DNA of 64,000 nt from Phyto melanocephala (GCA_941918925.1 OW799234.1:58694968-58758967); one strand, 5' to 3'; shown: positions 1 through 12,817, numbered from the stretch's first letter. Made by a program: numbers and translations. Notes: generated from the letters alone by a model not told the origin.

Positions 1-1138
1 GAGTAGGTTGAAAAAACCGTGTCCTTCCAACATCGAATAAAATCGAATTGTGTCTAAACGCATTAACGCAGAGTCATGAAACTTCGAATATGGATTTCCT
101 GATTAAAAACGATATTTTTCCCCGCAACTTGCTTAGATTTATGCATTAGGAAAGGAGTTACAGATCAAAATGTACGAAAACTTATACCGCACAGTGTATT
201 TTTCGGTATATTTAAAATTTAAAACCTAATAAAACTAGTATTCTGGAATCTGAAATTTTGCAGGAATTGCTTTTTGGCCAAATGCTTTGTTGTAGCAGAA
301 AATAAATGTGACATGCCCTATTTTACGCCCACCTGCCATATAACGTTTTACCTCAAACTCATATAATTTCTCTCTGATTAAAGATTTTAGAATAACAAAG
401 GACTATGTGGAAACATCTAAGCTTCATTCATTAATAGAAACAACTTCAACACGCCTAATTTAACGCCCACTGTCATTGAAAGACTAAATTTACGAAAACA
501 TTTTACTAGCATATCAAAGTTATACAAAGAAAGTGATACATATTTCTGTATAAAGAGATTATTTGCATAGCGATTACTGTTAATAACAAACAAATACTTT
601 TTGTGCTATAAATTGGGTCATTTCCCGGGAATTTGGATTATTTAGTCTTCCCGATTTCCCGGGATTATTTTTCAGGATCCCGGGAAATAAAAAAGTGGCG
701 ACGATTCGAAAGCAGATGTTTATATTGTTTATATTGAAATTGAATTCTAATGATTTTACTTTTGATCTCATAGCTGAAGTACCTGTATTTTTGTTTTTTG
801 TGCCCATATTTGATCTCGTATCTAGAGATCAATATTTTTACTCATTTTATATTTTAAATTCAAGTTTTTTTTATTAATTTTTATAGCTTTGAAGTGTTTC
901 TTTAACATTATAAACTATTTTATGCTTTTTAATAAATAGTTTTTTATTAATTAAAAACAAATTTACTTTTTATTTGTTTTGCTGCGGGATTCCGGAAAAT
1001 TAAAAAATAAATCTCACTTTTCCGGGAAACAAAAAATTGCGGGAAAAAACCCTAGCTACAAAAGAAAACTGGTAAACTGGAAAACTTGTGGTGGGTAGAA
1101 AAGATTCGGCACAGCCGAATATAGTGCTCTTACTTGTT
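1..1138 (+). mobile_element. Hairpin-tailed dispersed repeat, family A, 3' part (cut by window start)
   Basis: The right end reads GGTGGGTA, then a hairpin (ATTCGGCACAGCCGAAT) and a terminus ending CTTACTTGTT. The same sequence closes the copy ending at 33394, and the first 100 bases match 32548-32640 with scattered differences. A separate hAT-like insertion occupies 613-1054. No open frame is seen. The architecture (inverted TATACCC blocks, AT-rich core, one 3' hairpin tail) resembles non-autonomous Helentron/INE-1-type elements; that class assignment is inference. The element continues to the left of the window. Confidence 0.75.
613..1054. mobile_element. Non-autonomous hAT-like element, 442 bp, nested in family A repeat
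   Basis: Left end TTGGGTCATTTCCCGGG and right end CGGGAAAAAACCCTA form an imperfect terminal inverted repeat. It is flanked by GCTATAAA (605-612) and GCTACAAA (1055-1062), an 8-bp target duplication with one mismatch. Family A copies elsewhere (33320-33345) run straight across this point, which serves as an empty site. Further CCCGGG and CCGGGAAA motifs lie inside. The short ORFs across it carry no recognisable domain. Confidence 0.75.
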
Positions 1139-1689
1139 TTATTTGTTCTAGACTATTGTTAATTATAACTTTGAAACATCATTATTAGATTAAGTGCAAG
1201 AAAATAAAACAAACTACCCATTTACAACGCTGATAGGTACATATCATCGGTGAAACTTATGTAGGTCATTTTATAAAAAAAAACGTAATATGAACACAAC
1301 ATTGAAATTTAGTGATTTGATGTTTGTTAGATTTTAATATAGTTAATAAATAACCTTAGTTAAATTTCAATTTAATACTAAAAATAATATGTATAGTTAA
1401 TTTCTTTTTTTTTGAGTTGTGGAGTTACAGTTAGACAAATCGAACAGATTTGTAGCAACATAGATTGTCTTAGGGATTATATTAATAATTTTACAAAATA
1501 TAATCATGGTGGGATATATGTATATACAAAGAGGTGTAACGAACCTTAAGGTGGACGGGATAGGTGATGTGGTTATAGTTAGTACTTATAATATTACAAT
1601 CTTCTTAGTTCTACGCTTCTTACATTATTACAATCGTCTTATCGCTATAATTCTTACGATACTACAATCGTCCTTATATCTAACTTAAC
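1139..1689. other. AT-rich stretch without recognised features
   Basis: Nothing supported. Near 1600-1680 there are loose repeats of TACAATCGTC just before the minisatellite begins. Confidence 0.5.
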
Positions 1690-2163
1690 GAAACAGTCAG
1701 CCGAAGCCGCTGTGTGTGGAAACAGTCAGCCGAAGCCGTTGTGTGTAAAAACAGTCAGCCGAAGCCGCTGTGTGTGAAAACAGTCAGCCGCTGTGTGTGA
1801 AAACAGTCAGCCGCTGTGTGTGAAAACAGTCAGCCGCTGTGTGTGAAAACAGTCAGCCGAAGCCGCTGTGTGTGGAAACAGTCAGCCAAAGCCGCTGTGT
1901 GTGAAAACAGTCAGCCGAAACCGCTGTGTCTGTAAACAGTCAGCCGAAGCCGCTGTGTGTGAAAACAGTCAGCCGAAACCGCTGTATGTGTAAACAGTCA
2001 GCCAAAGCCGCTGTGATTCTAACAGTCAGCCGAAGCCGCTGTGTGGGGAAACAGTCAGCCGAAGCCGCTGTGTCTGTAAACAGTCAGCCGAAGCCGCTGT
2101 GACTCTCACAGTCAGCCTAAGCCGCTGTGTGGGGAAACAGTCAGCCGAAGCCGCTGTGTGAAG
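1690..2163. repeat. Minisatellite, 17 units of about 29 bp (three units of 23 bp)
   Basis: Each unit holds the core CAGTCAGCCGAAGCCGCTGTG followed by a variable 6-8 base tail. Units 4, 5 and 6 lack the internal GAAGCC and are 23 bp. Several late units share tails (GTGTGGGG twice, GTGTCTGT twice), suggesting homogenisation in blocks. The array is much more GC-rich than its surroundings. It has no continuous protein-coding frame. Confidence 0.95.
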
Positions 2164-4460
2164 TAGCACTCAAATATAAATTCGAGGACCTGAGTGGTAT
2201 TATTTTCGTAACACTAAGTTGGGCAAATAGTATACGTATAGATGCATAAACCAAATGAGAATTCTAAGTACAAAATTGAAACCAAAAGGGAATTGAGGGT
2301 AGTTTACATCTTGATCAAATATTCACATCAAAGAAAGGAAATCTAGAGCAACTCAGAACCCATGCTTAATAAAAAAAGAATATTTGTGTAGTCTTGAAAT
2401 CAGTGACGTTACATGTTTCAAATTCTTAAAAATAAAAAAAATTGAGTTTTATACGGCACAAAAAATTCTATACACGTATTAACATTATATTATAGACATG
2501 AATTTATTTGCTTTATTTATTGTATATATTTATTGAGCTGTTTATGGCAAACTTTTTAAAACTGTTAAAAAATTTTAAACAATTCTGACATTATGACAAT
2601 ACGATAATTTGGTCACTTTATGTATTTATACTTATGCCAAGTGTAATTGTTCATTCAGTGCATTAAATTAACAAAATATTTAATATTCCATCATACAAAT
2701 AACTAGTGGCAATATTACAAATTCTAGTTAAATCTAAACAATTTCCAATTGTAGCCATAAGAGCAAATAAACAATATAGAGGTGTCATTTTTTCAAGCAT
2801 ATGAAATATTAAATTATTTAAATATGTGGCCATCACTACTAAAATTTTTAAATGATAAATTTAGTTGGTTCAGTGATGCAATAGCAAAAAGCAAATAATG
2901 TTGTTTGCTAAAAGATTATTGCAAAATGAAATAAATTGTGTAAAAAGAAACTAGAATTTGAAAATATTTTTTCGGGTATTTGCATACAAATGTGATTCCA
3001 AAGGAGCCAACAACAAAAAATGTAAAAAATTAAAATAAAAAAATCTAAACTAATCTAAAGAGAAACAAGATAGAAGCGAAGATAACACGTACATATGCTG
3101 AAAATTTTTTTCTTTATGCATATATTATTCGTTCACTAATATAAGTTCTTTTTCGGTTAGACTTATGCATTAATATATACATTTAGCAAATAAAAAAATT
3201 AATATCTACAAAATACAGTTGTTACTATGAAAACCCTGTTTCCTTTATAAAGTTAATTATTTCAAGTTGAACAAGTCAGAACTCTACGTTCAGCTGTAGC
3301 GATTTTTTGATACCCACTAAAAAAATTATTCAATTTTCGTAATTAGTGCAGCATCTATTCCCTTTTTGTATCGCATCCATAGAAATGCTTAGATTTTCTG
3401 CTTATAAAACCACATTGGGTAGCGAAATATTGGATACTAAAATATTCTCTGAATAAGCATTGGGCAGCTTCTGGTAGCGAAATTTTGGATTTAATAAAGT
3501 AATTTGCATAAAAAATGAACTCAAACTTAAAGAAATAAGACAATATATTCCAAAAGAAAGATCGAAGACATTAACGTAATATGTAGAAGTCACTGTTATG
3601 CAAAACAAAAGAAAAAAATATCAAGATAAGTAATTCTCTATAAAGCAAATCCAGCAAGAAAAGACATTCAGAAGAAGTAGCGAATATGTGGGTTTAATTC
3701 ATACAAAAAGGTTGAATTAAGCTGAAATATGAATAATTTTAACATTAACGTGTCTTTGGAGATCATGTCTTTATATAATACACTGCACTTTATTCTAAAT
3801 AGAACGCATTTATATTTGGTACGGTTCATGAGTTTATGATGTTAACATAGTGGTATGAAGAATGTATTCTTCTGCATTAAAAATTTTTATTGAAAAAAAT
3901 TCAATTTGAGTTAGTGCAATTTTTTTTTTTTTTTTGCTTCGATTATTTATAAGTCAGTTGTGAAGTTTATGGTCTAATATCTAGAGGTTATTTCAATGAT
4001 GGCTTAGGTTTATAAACAAAACTGATTATGAACAAAACAAATATGTTGATTATGGTTCACAATAAATTTCCTCAATGTATTTCATTTATTACAAATTTTA
4101 GGCACTGATTACACAGTTAATATTTACAATCTATCAATAGAACGACAAGACAGCCAAAATTTGGAGGATATTTTTTTCAGATGTTTCAGTATCACAAAAA
4201 ATGCAAGAGTACTAACAAAAGTGTCATTTTATTTTAGGGTTCTCGATCGGGTCAAGATTAATTTGATTTTGGTAATTTATGATGAATAAGACTAACTTGA
4301 CTTGACTTTGATCAATGGTGTCGTCGTGAAGATTTTTAGGAACGTGCTACTAATAGTTATTTTCTTTTTTATTTATGTATTTATGTATTTATACGCTTTG
4401 ACAATAAAACTAAGATATTTAATCATTAAATAAAAAAAATAAAAAAAAAAATTAATAAGA
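2164..4460. other. AT-rich DNA, no gene recognised
   Basis: No coding region or element boundary could be supported. The stretch 3413-3485 carries two copies of a GGTAGCGAAATATTGGA-like motif, also present in the arms of the palindrome at 18656-18828. Homopolymer T lies at 3919-3935 and mixed A/T runs near 4430-4450. Confidence 0.5.
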
Positions 4461-4470
4461 CGATTAGAGC

Positions 4471-5104
4471 GATGGGGTGCAATAACGCCTTACGAAATAA
4501 GGCCTTTAAGGCTTTATTTCTCAATGGAAAGTGAAATAAGGCCTTTATTTCCAAAAAGGTTTTATTGCACTTTGAAAGTGAAATAAAGCCGTAAAGGTCT
4601 TATAATGAGACGCGCGCAGGAAAACTGTATTCAGCGAAGCCACCTGCCGCGTCCTATGGAGGAGAAAACCCCTAAGATCGGCCGCAACCCGCCACGCAGA
4701 AAAACTGTATTAAGTGAGATTTAGGTGGCTTTTTCCTACGTAGTGCATAAAGTCCATGGACATTATGTCACTATTTGTGTGTCACAATGTTCATGGACAT
4801 TATGACATGCCACCGAAAATATATACTTACATGTTTATTATGAGCAATATGTATTATTAGCAGTTGTTTAAAGATATTGGATTGTTATCAACAACAACAA
4901 AAAACAATAAATTGAACAGCGTAACAAAAGAATCAAAAAATATAAAATAAAGGCTTTTTTGCACCATTGGCTAAATTTCAATAAAGGCCTTATGTCACTT
5001 TCAAAGTGCAATAAAGCCTTTTCCGCAATAAAGACCTTATTTCTCAATTGGAAGTGAAATAAAGCCTTAAAGGCCTTATTTCGTAAGGCGTTATTGCACC
5101 CCAC
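4471..5104. mobile_element. Foldback element, 634 bp, with 10-bp target duplication (MULE-like?)
   Basis: The left arm begins GATGGGGTGCAATAACGCC and the right arm ends GGCGTTATTGCACCCCAC. The arms stay inverted-complementary for roughly 120-150 bp, built from short modules such as GAAATAAGGCCTTTAAGGC. The 10-bp sequence CGATTAGAGC occurs immediately outside both ends (4461-4470 and 5105-5114). Long inverted repeats with 9-10-bp duplications are typical of Mutator-like elements, so that class is the best guess. The centre (4600-4950) is not repeated here and has no recognised frame; the 78-codon ORF over the right arm is incidental. Confidence 0.8.
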
Positions 5105-5114
5105 CGATTAGAGC

Positions 5115-5837
5115 ATACAATTAGGAAAAAGGTCCCATATTTCTAAATGAAAATAATCTTCTTTAGTCTTTCTACATTAGGAACTTATTTAAAACAAACA
5201 AAACTTGGTATGCTTTCAAACAATCCTTCCAAAAATCCTAAATTAACTTTCATACAATGTGGCACAAGGTCTCACGAGCAGGGTTAGTAAAAAAAGATGA
5301 AACGTGTGCTCACTAAGCACTTTCGACACGAACTAATTGTAGGGGACGTGTAATGCGGCAGCTACTCGAAATGACAACTAAAAACAAAAACGAAAAATAA
5401 AGTCTCACAGACCAGTAGGTCTGTAGTTCATATCTATTAAATATTTAAAATATGCAATATTCTTTTCATTGTACTTAATAAAATATTTGAAAAGTTTAAC
5501 AAATTAAGTAGTAAATATAAAAAAAAAATATTTTTTAATAAATTCCATTAAAATTATGTAAAACGCCTAGTTATCGAAGCAAAGTAATGTATATTTATAA
5601 TAAAATTGAAAAACTGTATCTGTACAAAATATGTCTTTTTACGATTCTGATAGCAGTTTCTATTATCCAACGATTACTTCTTATAATTTTTTTCTGTTCG
5701 TTTGTCTTTCTATCTGTTCTGTCTTTCTTATCTCTACTAACCCAAAAACTATTAAATTGTTTTTGAAAAAATTTGATATAAGGGTACGTTAACTGGATTC
5801 ACTTTTTAACATTTAGTCTTTTCTCAATAAAATGAAA
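5115..5837. other. AT-rich spacer
   Basis: No element ends, repeats or coding frames recognised. Confidence 0.5.
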
Positions 5838-6377
5838 CCAGTAAGAGTGCTATATTCGGCCGTGCCAAATCTTATATGCCCTTCACAACGTTTAGTCATG
5901 CAATAACATACATACATGTATGTTTCATTATCTTTGTATTGACTTTATCCGCTTAAAAACACTGTAAAAATATAAATATAGTTTATGTATGTATGTATTA
6001 AAAAAAAAAATTATTTGTCTTAACTGGGATTTAAGTCTACATTTACACAGTTAGTATTGCTGTGAAAAGACAAGGTATATAGATCAATTGTTTTGATTTT
6101 CAATACCGATCTGCTCCAAAATATTTCTGATGTTTCGTTACTTTACACGGCTCACTAAAATGACTGGGTGCTTAAAAAACTTGATTTCAACATACACACG
6201 GATAAACATACAGACGGACAGTCGGTCAGATGGACACACTGTCAGACGGACAATGCTTAGTTGACTCCTCTACTCATAAGCTTTCAGAAAATTAAGGGGT
6301 CGGAAATGAAAATTTTAAAAATTGCATACGGATTGACAAACCAATATATATACCCTTACACTCACTGTGAAGGGTAT
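5838..6377 (-). mobile_element. Hairpin-tailed dispersed repeat, family B
   Basis: The left side carries the hairpin tail (GTAAGAGTGCTATATTCGGC, then CGTGCCAAAT), followed by ATGCCCTTCACAAC. The right side ends CACTGTGAAGGGTATA. Between them are ACAGACGGACAG runs and a diverged form of the core. Polarity is set with the hairpin tail as the 3' end. Confidence 0.75.
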
Positions 6378-8929
6378 ACAAATTGGCGTATTTGCAATAT
6401 TTTTCAGATTTAAAATGGAATACTCTTGTTTAAAAATAATTGTATGTACGTATATGACAGATAGAGTAATATAATAATTATTAAAACTTGGTTACTTGTT
6501 TACCAGTCGAAAATAAACTAAAATTTGTTTCGAGTTTCTTCGAGAAGTCACAAATCTAAGTAGAAGCCAAGATTAAAAAATAATAAGTTGGCAATGCAAA
6601 TTATATCTCTCTTAAATGATGTTAGTTGTACCCTTGACGTCATGGCGCAGAAAATTTAATTCATTTGGGTGGGATGACTTAATATTTACCTCTATTATTC
6701 TTAAGGGGAAACATTGGAATACAATTTAAAAAATAAAAGTAGATTTCAACGAATAAGTATTACAATAGACATGTATTTATTCTGTATTTAAAGTAGGGGA
6801 AATTATTTTTTAATTTTTCTCTTACTTTCCTGTCCTGACTTTTAAGAGAGGCTAACAAATAACAGATAACTTCTCTGAGATATCGGAGATCAGACTAAAC
6901 GATCTGCTGATACCTCACGGCTACGGAGTGGATCTAATAACTTAATATCAAACCCCTCATCTAAGACTTATTTTAAGAGACAACAAATGTCGCGATTAAC
7001 GATTAACGTAGTATTTTCAAAACGATATCATAAAGACTCGACATGACAACTCATACGATATAAGCTACCACGATATCTAACCATGTGTAAAGTACTAACA
7101 TTTCTTTAACTCCACAAATATAAATTCATTTTAAGAAATAGCATAGAATAGAGATAAACTGTAAAAAAATTTGGTTTCATAAAAATTAATATGAAAGCAG
7201 ATTTAATCCTGTTTTATATTTTTCTATTAGTAATGGGCCACAGACTGGCAAACGTACAATAGGATTTTTTTTTCATAACTACGTACATACATACATACAA
7301 ATATATTTTTGGTTTAATTTTTTTTTCTTGTAGATTTTTTTTAATATTCAATTTGGTTAACTTTATAACAAAGACGAATAGTATCACCAAAAATTTACCA
7401 TATTCTTTATGTATTATATATTGTAGTTGTTGGTTATGTTGTTGTTGTAGGCCATTCTTTAACTTATTCCTTTCGGGGCAGGATACGTTTTTGATTTCAT
7501 AAATATGCAAAAAAAAAGTTTTTGTTCTCTTTTTCTATACAGATTCTTATGTATAAAAACTTATTTAAATTTGACCAATACGCCTTTTGCGAGAAAAAAA
7601 AAACTTTTAATGGATTCACAGATATTTAAAACTTTGTGTTCTAGCAAATATGTATGTTCTACGTTATGTTTTAAGTAAAGGGTTTTGAATAAGGGAACAC
7701 GATAGAAAGAACGAATTTTTAAATTTATTATTAAAATGGATGTTCCAGTGCAAACAAAAACATCTGACGCTAGTAAGCCACACATGATTTTGCGATTTAT
7801 ATCTGTTTGAGTTTTTTAAAATAAGTTTTATGCAAGTATGCAGCTAAGTGTCCAAATTAAAGTCAACATAAAATATCGCTTAAATTAAGCTGAGAGTTTG
7901 AGGTGAAGTTATTATCAACAATGTTGTCACAACAAACAATCAAAGCTTGGAATTTTTTATTGGAAATACCTTTGTATTACTCTTTAAATACATAAAAAAC
8001 AGGTAAGATTGCTACATCATGTATACAGATATCGTATTTAGCCTTAAATTAAGATTTCTTATTATATGCTATTTTCTTTATTATTTCCAAAGCCATCTAT
8101 GTTTTTAAATCTTTAAATAGTTAATTGTATTCTGCTTTTTGGACCATATTGGTCATCAAATGTGGGTACTGAAGGTGTCTCTTGCTTTCTGCTCACCCTT
8201 TCTTACCTACCTCACTAGATTATAAAAGTCCTTTGATAACCATTTTAATCGGGCTTAACATTTATTTTTTGTCATTTTGTTTCAGAGGCCATCTTGGATC
8301 TTACACTTCTAAATAGTTTACTGTATTCTGCTGATCAAATCCTTTCATTTTAATATAATAAAGTGATGGTTAAAGGGGTTTAAGGGGTCAAAGCCGAAAC
8401 TACTATATTTGACTCATATTTAGTCTAAGACACCATCTTGGATTTACATTTTCATATTTAGCTGTATTTTGCGTGTCAAGCCTTTTTCCATGATACTCAT
8501 GTTGACTCTTTCGGTAGAATAGAAACTGAAGAAATCGATTTTTTTTATAAATTAGAAAAAAACAACACCAATATGGTTGTGTTTTAATGTTTACATATAA
8601 GTTAGTTTCTAAACGATTTGCAAGTTTTACTCAGAAATAAATTTTGGGATCTATAATTGGGACTTATAATTTGGTGTCTCTAACATGCCCAAAAGTTATT
8701 TTGGAACTTAAAAAAAAATTATGTACTTAAGAAAATATAATTTTTGCCTTTAACTTTGCAGAATAGAGATCGATTTGTCAAAAATTTTTTACAAATATCT
8801 GCAGAAGCTTCTCTACATTGTGTCACAATCAACCGTATTAGTCTCTGGGTGAGGGCGTAAAGATAACTATGCACCAGCCTTACTACCTATCTTATCTTTA
8901 TATATTATCCTAGGGCTAAAACAATTTAT
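6378..8929. other. AT-rich DNA, no gene recognised
   Basis: No supported gene. There is a short (ACAT)n tract near 7285-7305. The segment 8100-8520 has loosely repeated ACCATCTTGGAT-like phrases. Positions 8820-8862 (GTCACAAT through GGTGAGGGCGT) resemble 25484-25525, suggesting fragments of a shared repeat. Confidence 0.45.
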
Positions 8930-9241
8930 TTTTTGTGGCAAAAACAGATGGAGTTATATTTATTTGTTCATATCTTAGAAAGCTAAAAGCTGATTTTCGA
9001 TTACGATCTGCTCTCCGATATTTTGGTTTTACGGACAAGTCTTAGCAATTTCGGAGGGCTTTACAAAACTGATTTCAACATAATCACGGACAGAAGGATA
9101 TACAGTTGATATCCAATCATACTCATAAGCTTACGATAAATATATAGCTTATGGCGTCGGAAATTAATATTGTAAAAATTTCACACGGAATGACAAATCT
9201 ATATACATATGATACCCTTACACTCACTGTGAAGGGTATAA
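8930..9241 (-). mobile_element. Family B repeat, 5' portion only
   Basis: This has the GTCGGAAAT motif, then TTTCACACGGAATGACAAAT, and ends TCACTGTGAAGGGTATA. The hairpin-tail half is absent, so the copy is truncated. The left limit is approximate. Confidence 0.6.
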
Positions 9242-10270
9242 AAAATAGACTTTAATGCTAATAAAAATAAATTTTTGATTACAGTTGAGCTTTGATTTTT
9301 TAGTAGTATCTTGAAGTCCACATTACAGAAGCAATCATGAATTACTTGTTTATTTTGTTTTTCTAAAATCAAATATTTTTGAAATTTTGGAAGACCCTTT
9401 ATTCAAAGGACTACTTATGCCAAAATGTTTACACATGTGTATAAAAATATTATAAGTTTAACAAGGAAAACAAATAAAAAAAAATCATTGATCATAATTT
9501 AAAGATTATATTCAATTTTTTTTTGTTCTTTCATATACAAAAAATAATCTATTCAATAACAGATACTCTTGAAGTTTTAGGAGGTTATAACATAGAAAGA
9601 AAGGAATATCTGCCTATGAAGGCTGATTTGTTTACAATTTAGTTTTGGGTCTAATATTTGGGTTTTATGCAGAAAAAAAAACACAAGAAGAAACAGGTGG
9701 TTATTTAGTGAGGTTGCAAATAAGGTCACTGTGAGACACATTATGATGTTAAAATATTTTAAATAATAAAATTTAAGGAAGACCCGAATTAGTCTTGAAA
9801 AGACAGCTTGAACTGAGAAGGTTGACTTTAAAATGTAAAGAATTCAAACAAATTTTATTTAGTTACGAAGCTTTCAAAAAAAATAAAAGCAAATATTTTA
9901 AAATTAACTTCAATCTATAACAGTTAACATGTAAACGCAAAATTTAGAAATTGGCCGAATTGAAATTTTTCCAAAACAAATACTTATTAAAAAATAGTTA
10001 TTAGTTTTCTCTTTAAATAAAAATTGTAAAAACTTTTAAACAGTTTTAATATGTTTTTATTTGTTCTTTAAGAAAATTAAAACGTGCCTAAAAGTAGGCA
10101 CTGATGAGCATATCTCTCAAATCTGATAGAAAATTTAACGTTATATAGGGTTTTTGGATAAGTTGGAGTAAGTAGGTTAGAATATATATATTTATTTATA
10201 GAAAACTCAAAACACTAACTTATAAATCACTATCACAACATAGTCGTTAATATTATATTTTTTTTGTTTT
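9242..10270. other. AT-rich spacer
   Basis: No repeats with clear ends and no coding frame recognised. Confidence 0.5.
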
Positions 10271-10750
10271 TATACCCTTCACACAGTGAAAAAGGGTATA
10301 TATAGGCTTGTCATTCCGTGTGAAATTTCTACAATTTTCATTTCCGACCCCATAAAGTATATATTTTCTGAAAGCTTATGAACAGGGGAGTCGATTAAGC
10401 TCTGTCAGTCTGTCCGTCTGTTCGTCTGTCCGTCTGTCCGTGTGTATGTTGAAATCAACTTTTTGAAGCCCCCCGACTTCCCTTGGACCCGGGTGTGGTA
10501 TTAAAATATCAGAAATATTCGGCAGTAGAACGGTATTGAAATTCAGATACATCGGTTCATAAACAACTGAGATATGAGCAAAAACCCACGACCACCTCGA
10601 TTTTTTTTTCACAAAAACAACATTACAACAACAACATACAAACATACAAACGTGTATACTGGTTAAAGAAAACGTGGCATCGAATCCCAGCTGAGCCAAA
10701 AAAAATTTTTTTTTAATTTTTTTAAAATTTTTTTTTAAAGTTTTTTTATT
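10271..10750 (+). mobile_element. Family B repeat, 5' half, abutting a second copy
   Basis: It starts TATACCCTTCACACAGTG and contains CCGACCCCATAAAGTATAT and a run of CTGTCCGTCTG units. It ends in an A/T-homopolymer core where the next copy begins at 10751. The hairpin tail is missing. The 128-codon frame on the minus strand reads low-complexity repeat DNA. Confidence 0.75.
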
Positions 10751-11155
10751 TATACCCTTCACCTGTGGTGCACAAGGGTATATATAGCTTTGTCATTCCG
10801 TTTGTAATTTCTACCATTTTCATTTCCGACCCCATAAAGTATATATTTTCTGAAAGCTTATGAATAGAGGAGTCGATTAAGCCCTGACCGTCTGTCCGTC
10901 TGTCCGTGTGTTGGTTGAAATCAACTTTTAGAAGCAACTATATGTTCCTTAGATCTGTATATGGTATCAATCTCTTGAAAATATCCAGGAATGAATCGCT
11001 ATTGAAATTCAGCACAATCGCACCATAACTTTCTGAGATATGAGCAAAAAACCACGACCACCTCGTTTTTTTTCACAATTACAACAACAACATACATACA
11101 TACATACATGTAAAAAACATACCAAACAAAAAAAATTAAAAAAAAAAAAAAAATA

Positions 11156-11188
<33 letters not shown>

Positions 11189-11690
11189 AAAAAAAATTTA
11201 AAAAATTTTTTTAAAAAAATTAAAAAAAATAATAAAATATAAATAATATATTAAATAAAATAAAATAAAATTTTTTTGGTTCAGCTGGGATTCGATGCCA
11301 CATTTATTCTAACGTGTACGTATGCACGTATTTTATATGGGATGAATGGTGATACAAACAATATAGCACTGTAACTTGTTTTAATTTTTTTTTATTTTTT
11401 ACTTAATATATTATTTATATTTTTATTATTTTTTTAATTTTTTTTTATTTTTTTTTTGTTTTATATATATTATATATATAATAATTTTTTTTTAAATTTT
11501 TTTTTTATATTTTTTTTTTAATTTTTTTTTTTTTTTTTTTTTTAATGTTTTTATATATGTATGTTTTTATATGTATGTACGTATTTCATATGGGATGAAT
11601 GGTGATACAAACTACTGTTATTGCATGACTACATGTTGTGAAGGGTATATAAGATTCGGCACGTCCGAATATAGCGCTCTTACTTGTTAA
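10751..11690 (+). mobile_element. Family B repeat, complete copy, about 940 bp
   Basis: It starts TATACCCTTCACCTGTGG, runs through the core and an A/T-homopolymer centre (about 11130-11570), and ends GTGAAGGGTATATAAG followed by ATTCGGCACGTCCGAAT and CTCTTACTTGTT. One end has the TATACCCTTCAC block at the terminus. The other has its inverse followed by a roughly 45-bp hairpin tail. This is the best-preserved forward-oriented B copy. Confidence 0.85.
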
Positions 11691-11927
11691 AATTGTATTT
11701 CCTTAAAAAAACGAGACGCTGGTGTTAATATTTGGTATCTAACTATTATTATATTAATCTCTTTTTAATTTTAAAGTTGTTTTGACAGCAAATAGCATAG
11801 CGAATATATTTTTAAAATCCAGGGTATAAATCATGCCCACCAATGTAGGTATATTTTGCCTCTTCTGTTTAAGATTTTAAAAGATCTCCACCAGTATTAC
11901 TGTATATTATACATATACATTCTTGAC

Positions 11928-12809
11928 CATTGTTGCCATTTCAGCTATTTTCTCGTCAAATCTAGCGATTTTTAAACATTTTTTGCGGGAAAAGATATGA
12001 TTTAGCTATTAGCGGGAAATCTAGCGATTTTTGCGATGTTAGTTTTTAACATGTTTTAAATACATTTGTTGTATACATTCTTAAAGTGTAGCTATCATTT
12101 CATTTGTAAGTCGAATGCTATTTTCAATACACTTTTTAAATACAGATTATGGCATCTGAAAGTCAAAAACCACGTACATTCAAAAACCAATTTTATCTTG
12201 CAAAGTTTATAGCTCGAATAATTTGAGTTTTGATTTTGTGAATTATACAAAAAAAAACTATTTAAAAATTGCTTGAAAGAAATTATAAATATTGCAAAAA
12301 AAAAAAAAAAACGAATAAAATCAAAAACTTGTGCATGGTTAAGCCATTAAAATAAATAAAAATTAAATAAATCCCAAAATGTTTTTAGTATGCATATTAT
12401 AAATATAAAGTAATTAGTAATACTTGATAAACATTATTATTTTGAATTTTAATATAACGTACACATGTGTACGTACATATGTTTCTTGATTAGTTTTACA
12501 TACCTTCATACATATGTAAATTATGTATTAAAATGTAATTAATAAAAGGTGCCTTCGTAATAAAAATTACTGTACTTTTATTTTTTTTCCTTCTGTCTAT
12601 ATTTAAGAAAAACTTAGCGATAAAACGCTAAATTTCCCGCGCAATAAAAAAAATGGACGAAAACTTTGCTATTTTTTATTAAATTTATGCTAGAATTTGA
12701 AAAAAATAAATAATTAGCGATTTATCGCTAAAACTTTGATAATTTTTAACTTTTAGCTATTTTTCTACTTATTTTAGCGATATCCTTTGGGAAAAAGTTG
12801 GCAACAGTG
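11928..12809. mobile_element. Non-autonomous hAT-like element, 882 bp, perfect 8-bp target duplication
   Basis: TTCTTGAC flanks both ends (11920-11927 and 12810-12817). The termini CATTGTTGCCA and GTTGGCAACAGTG are an imperfect inverted repeat. Several subterminal copies of TAGCGAT and its complement are present at each side (for example 11958, 12022, 12617, 12715). A short frame from 12150 starts MASESQKPRTFKNQF and stops after about 25 codons; it may be the start of a lost transposase gene, but that is speculation. No DDE region remains. Confidence 0.85.
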
Positions 12810-12817
12810 TTCTTGAC

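Noticed and set aside
1690..2163. Regularly spaced repeats resembling a CRISPR array
   Set aside because: Units are contiguous with only 6-8 variable bases between cores and no true spacers. The context is a fly genome, so it is a minisatellite.
4868..5104. 78-codon ORF on the minus strand
   Set aside because: It covers the right arm of the foldback element and reads palindromic modules (NKAFKALFHF-type repeats); no gene is implied.
10376..10762. 128-codon minus-strand ORF
   Set aside because: It lies wholly inside family B repeats and translates GACGGACA runs and A/T tracts into low-complexity residues; frames over other copies differ.
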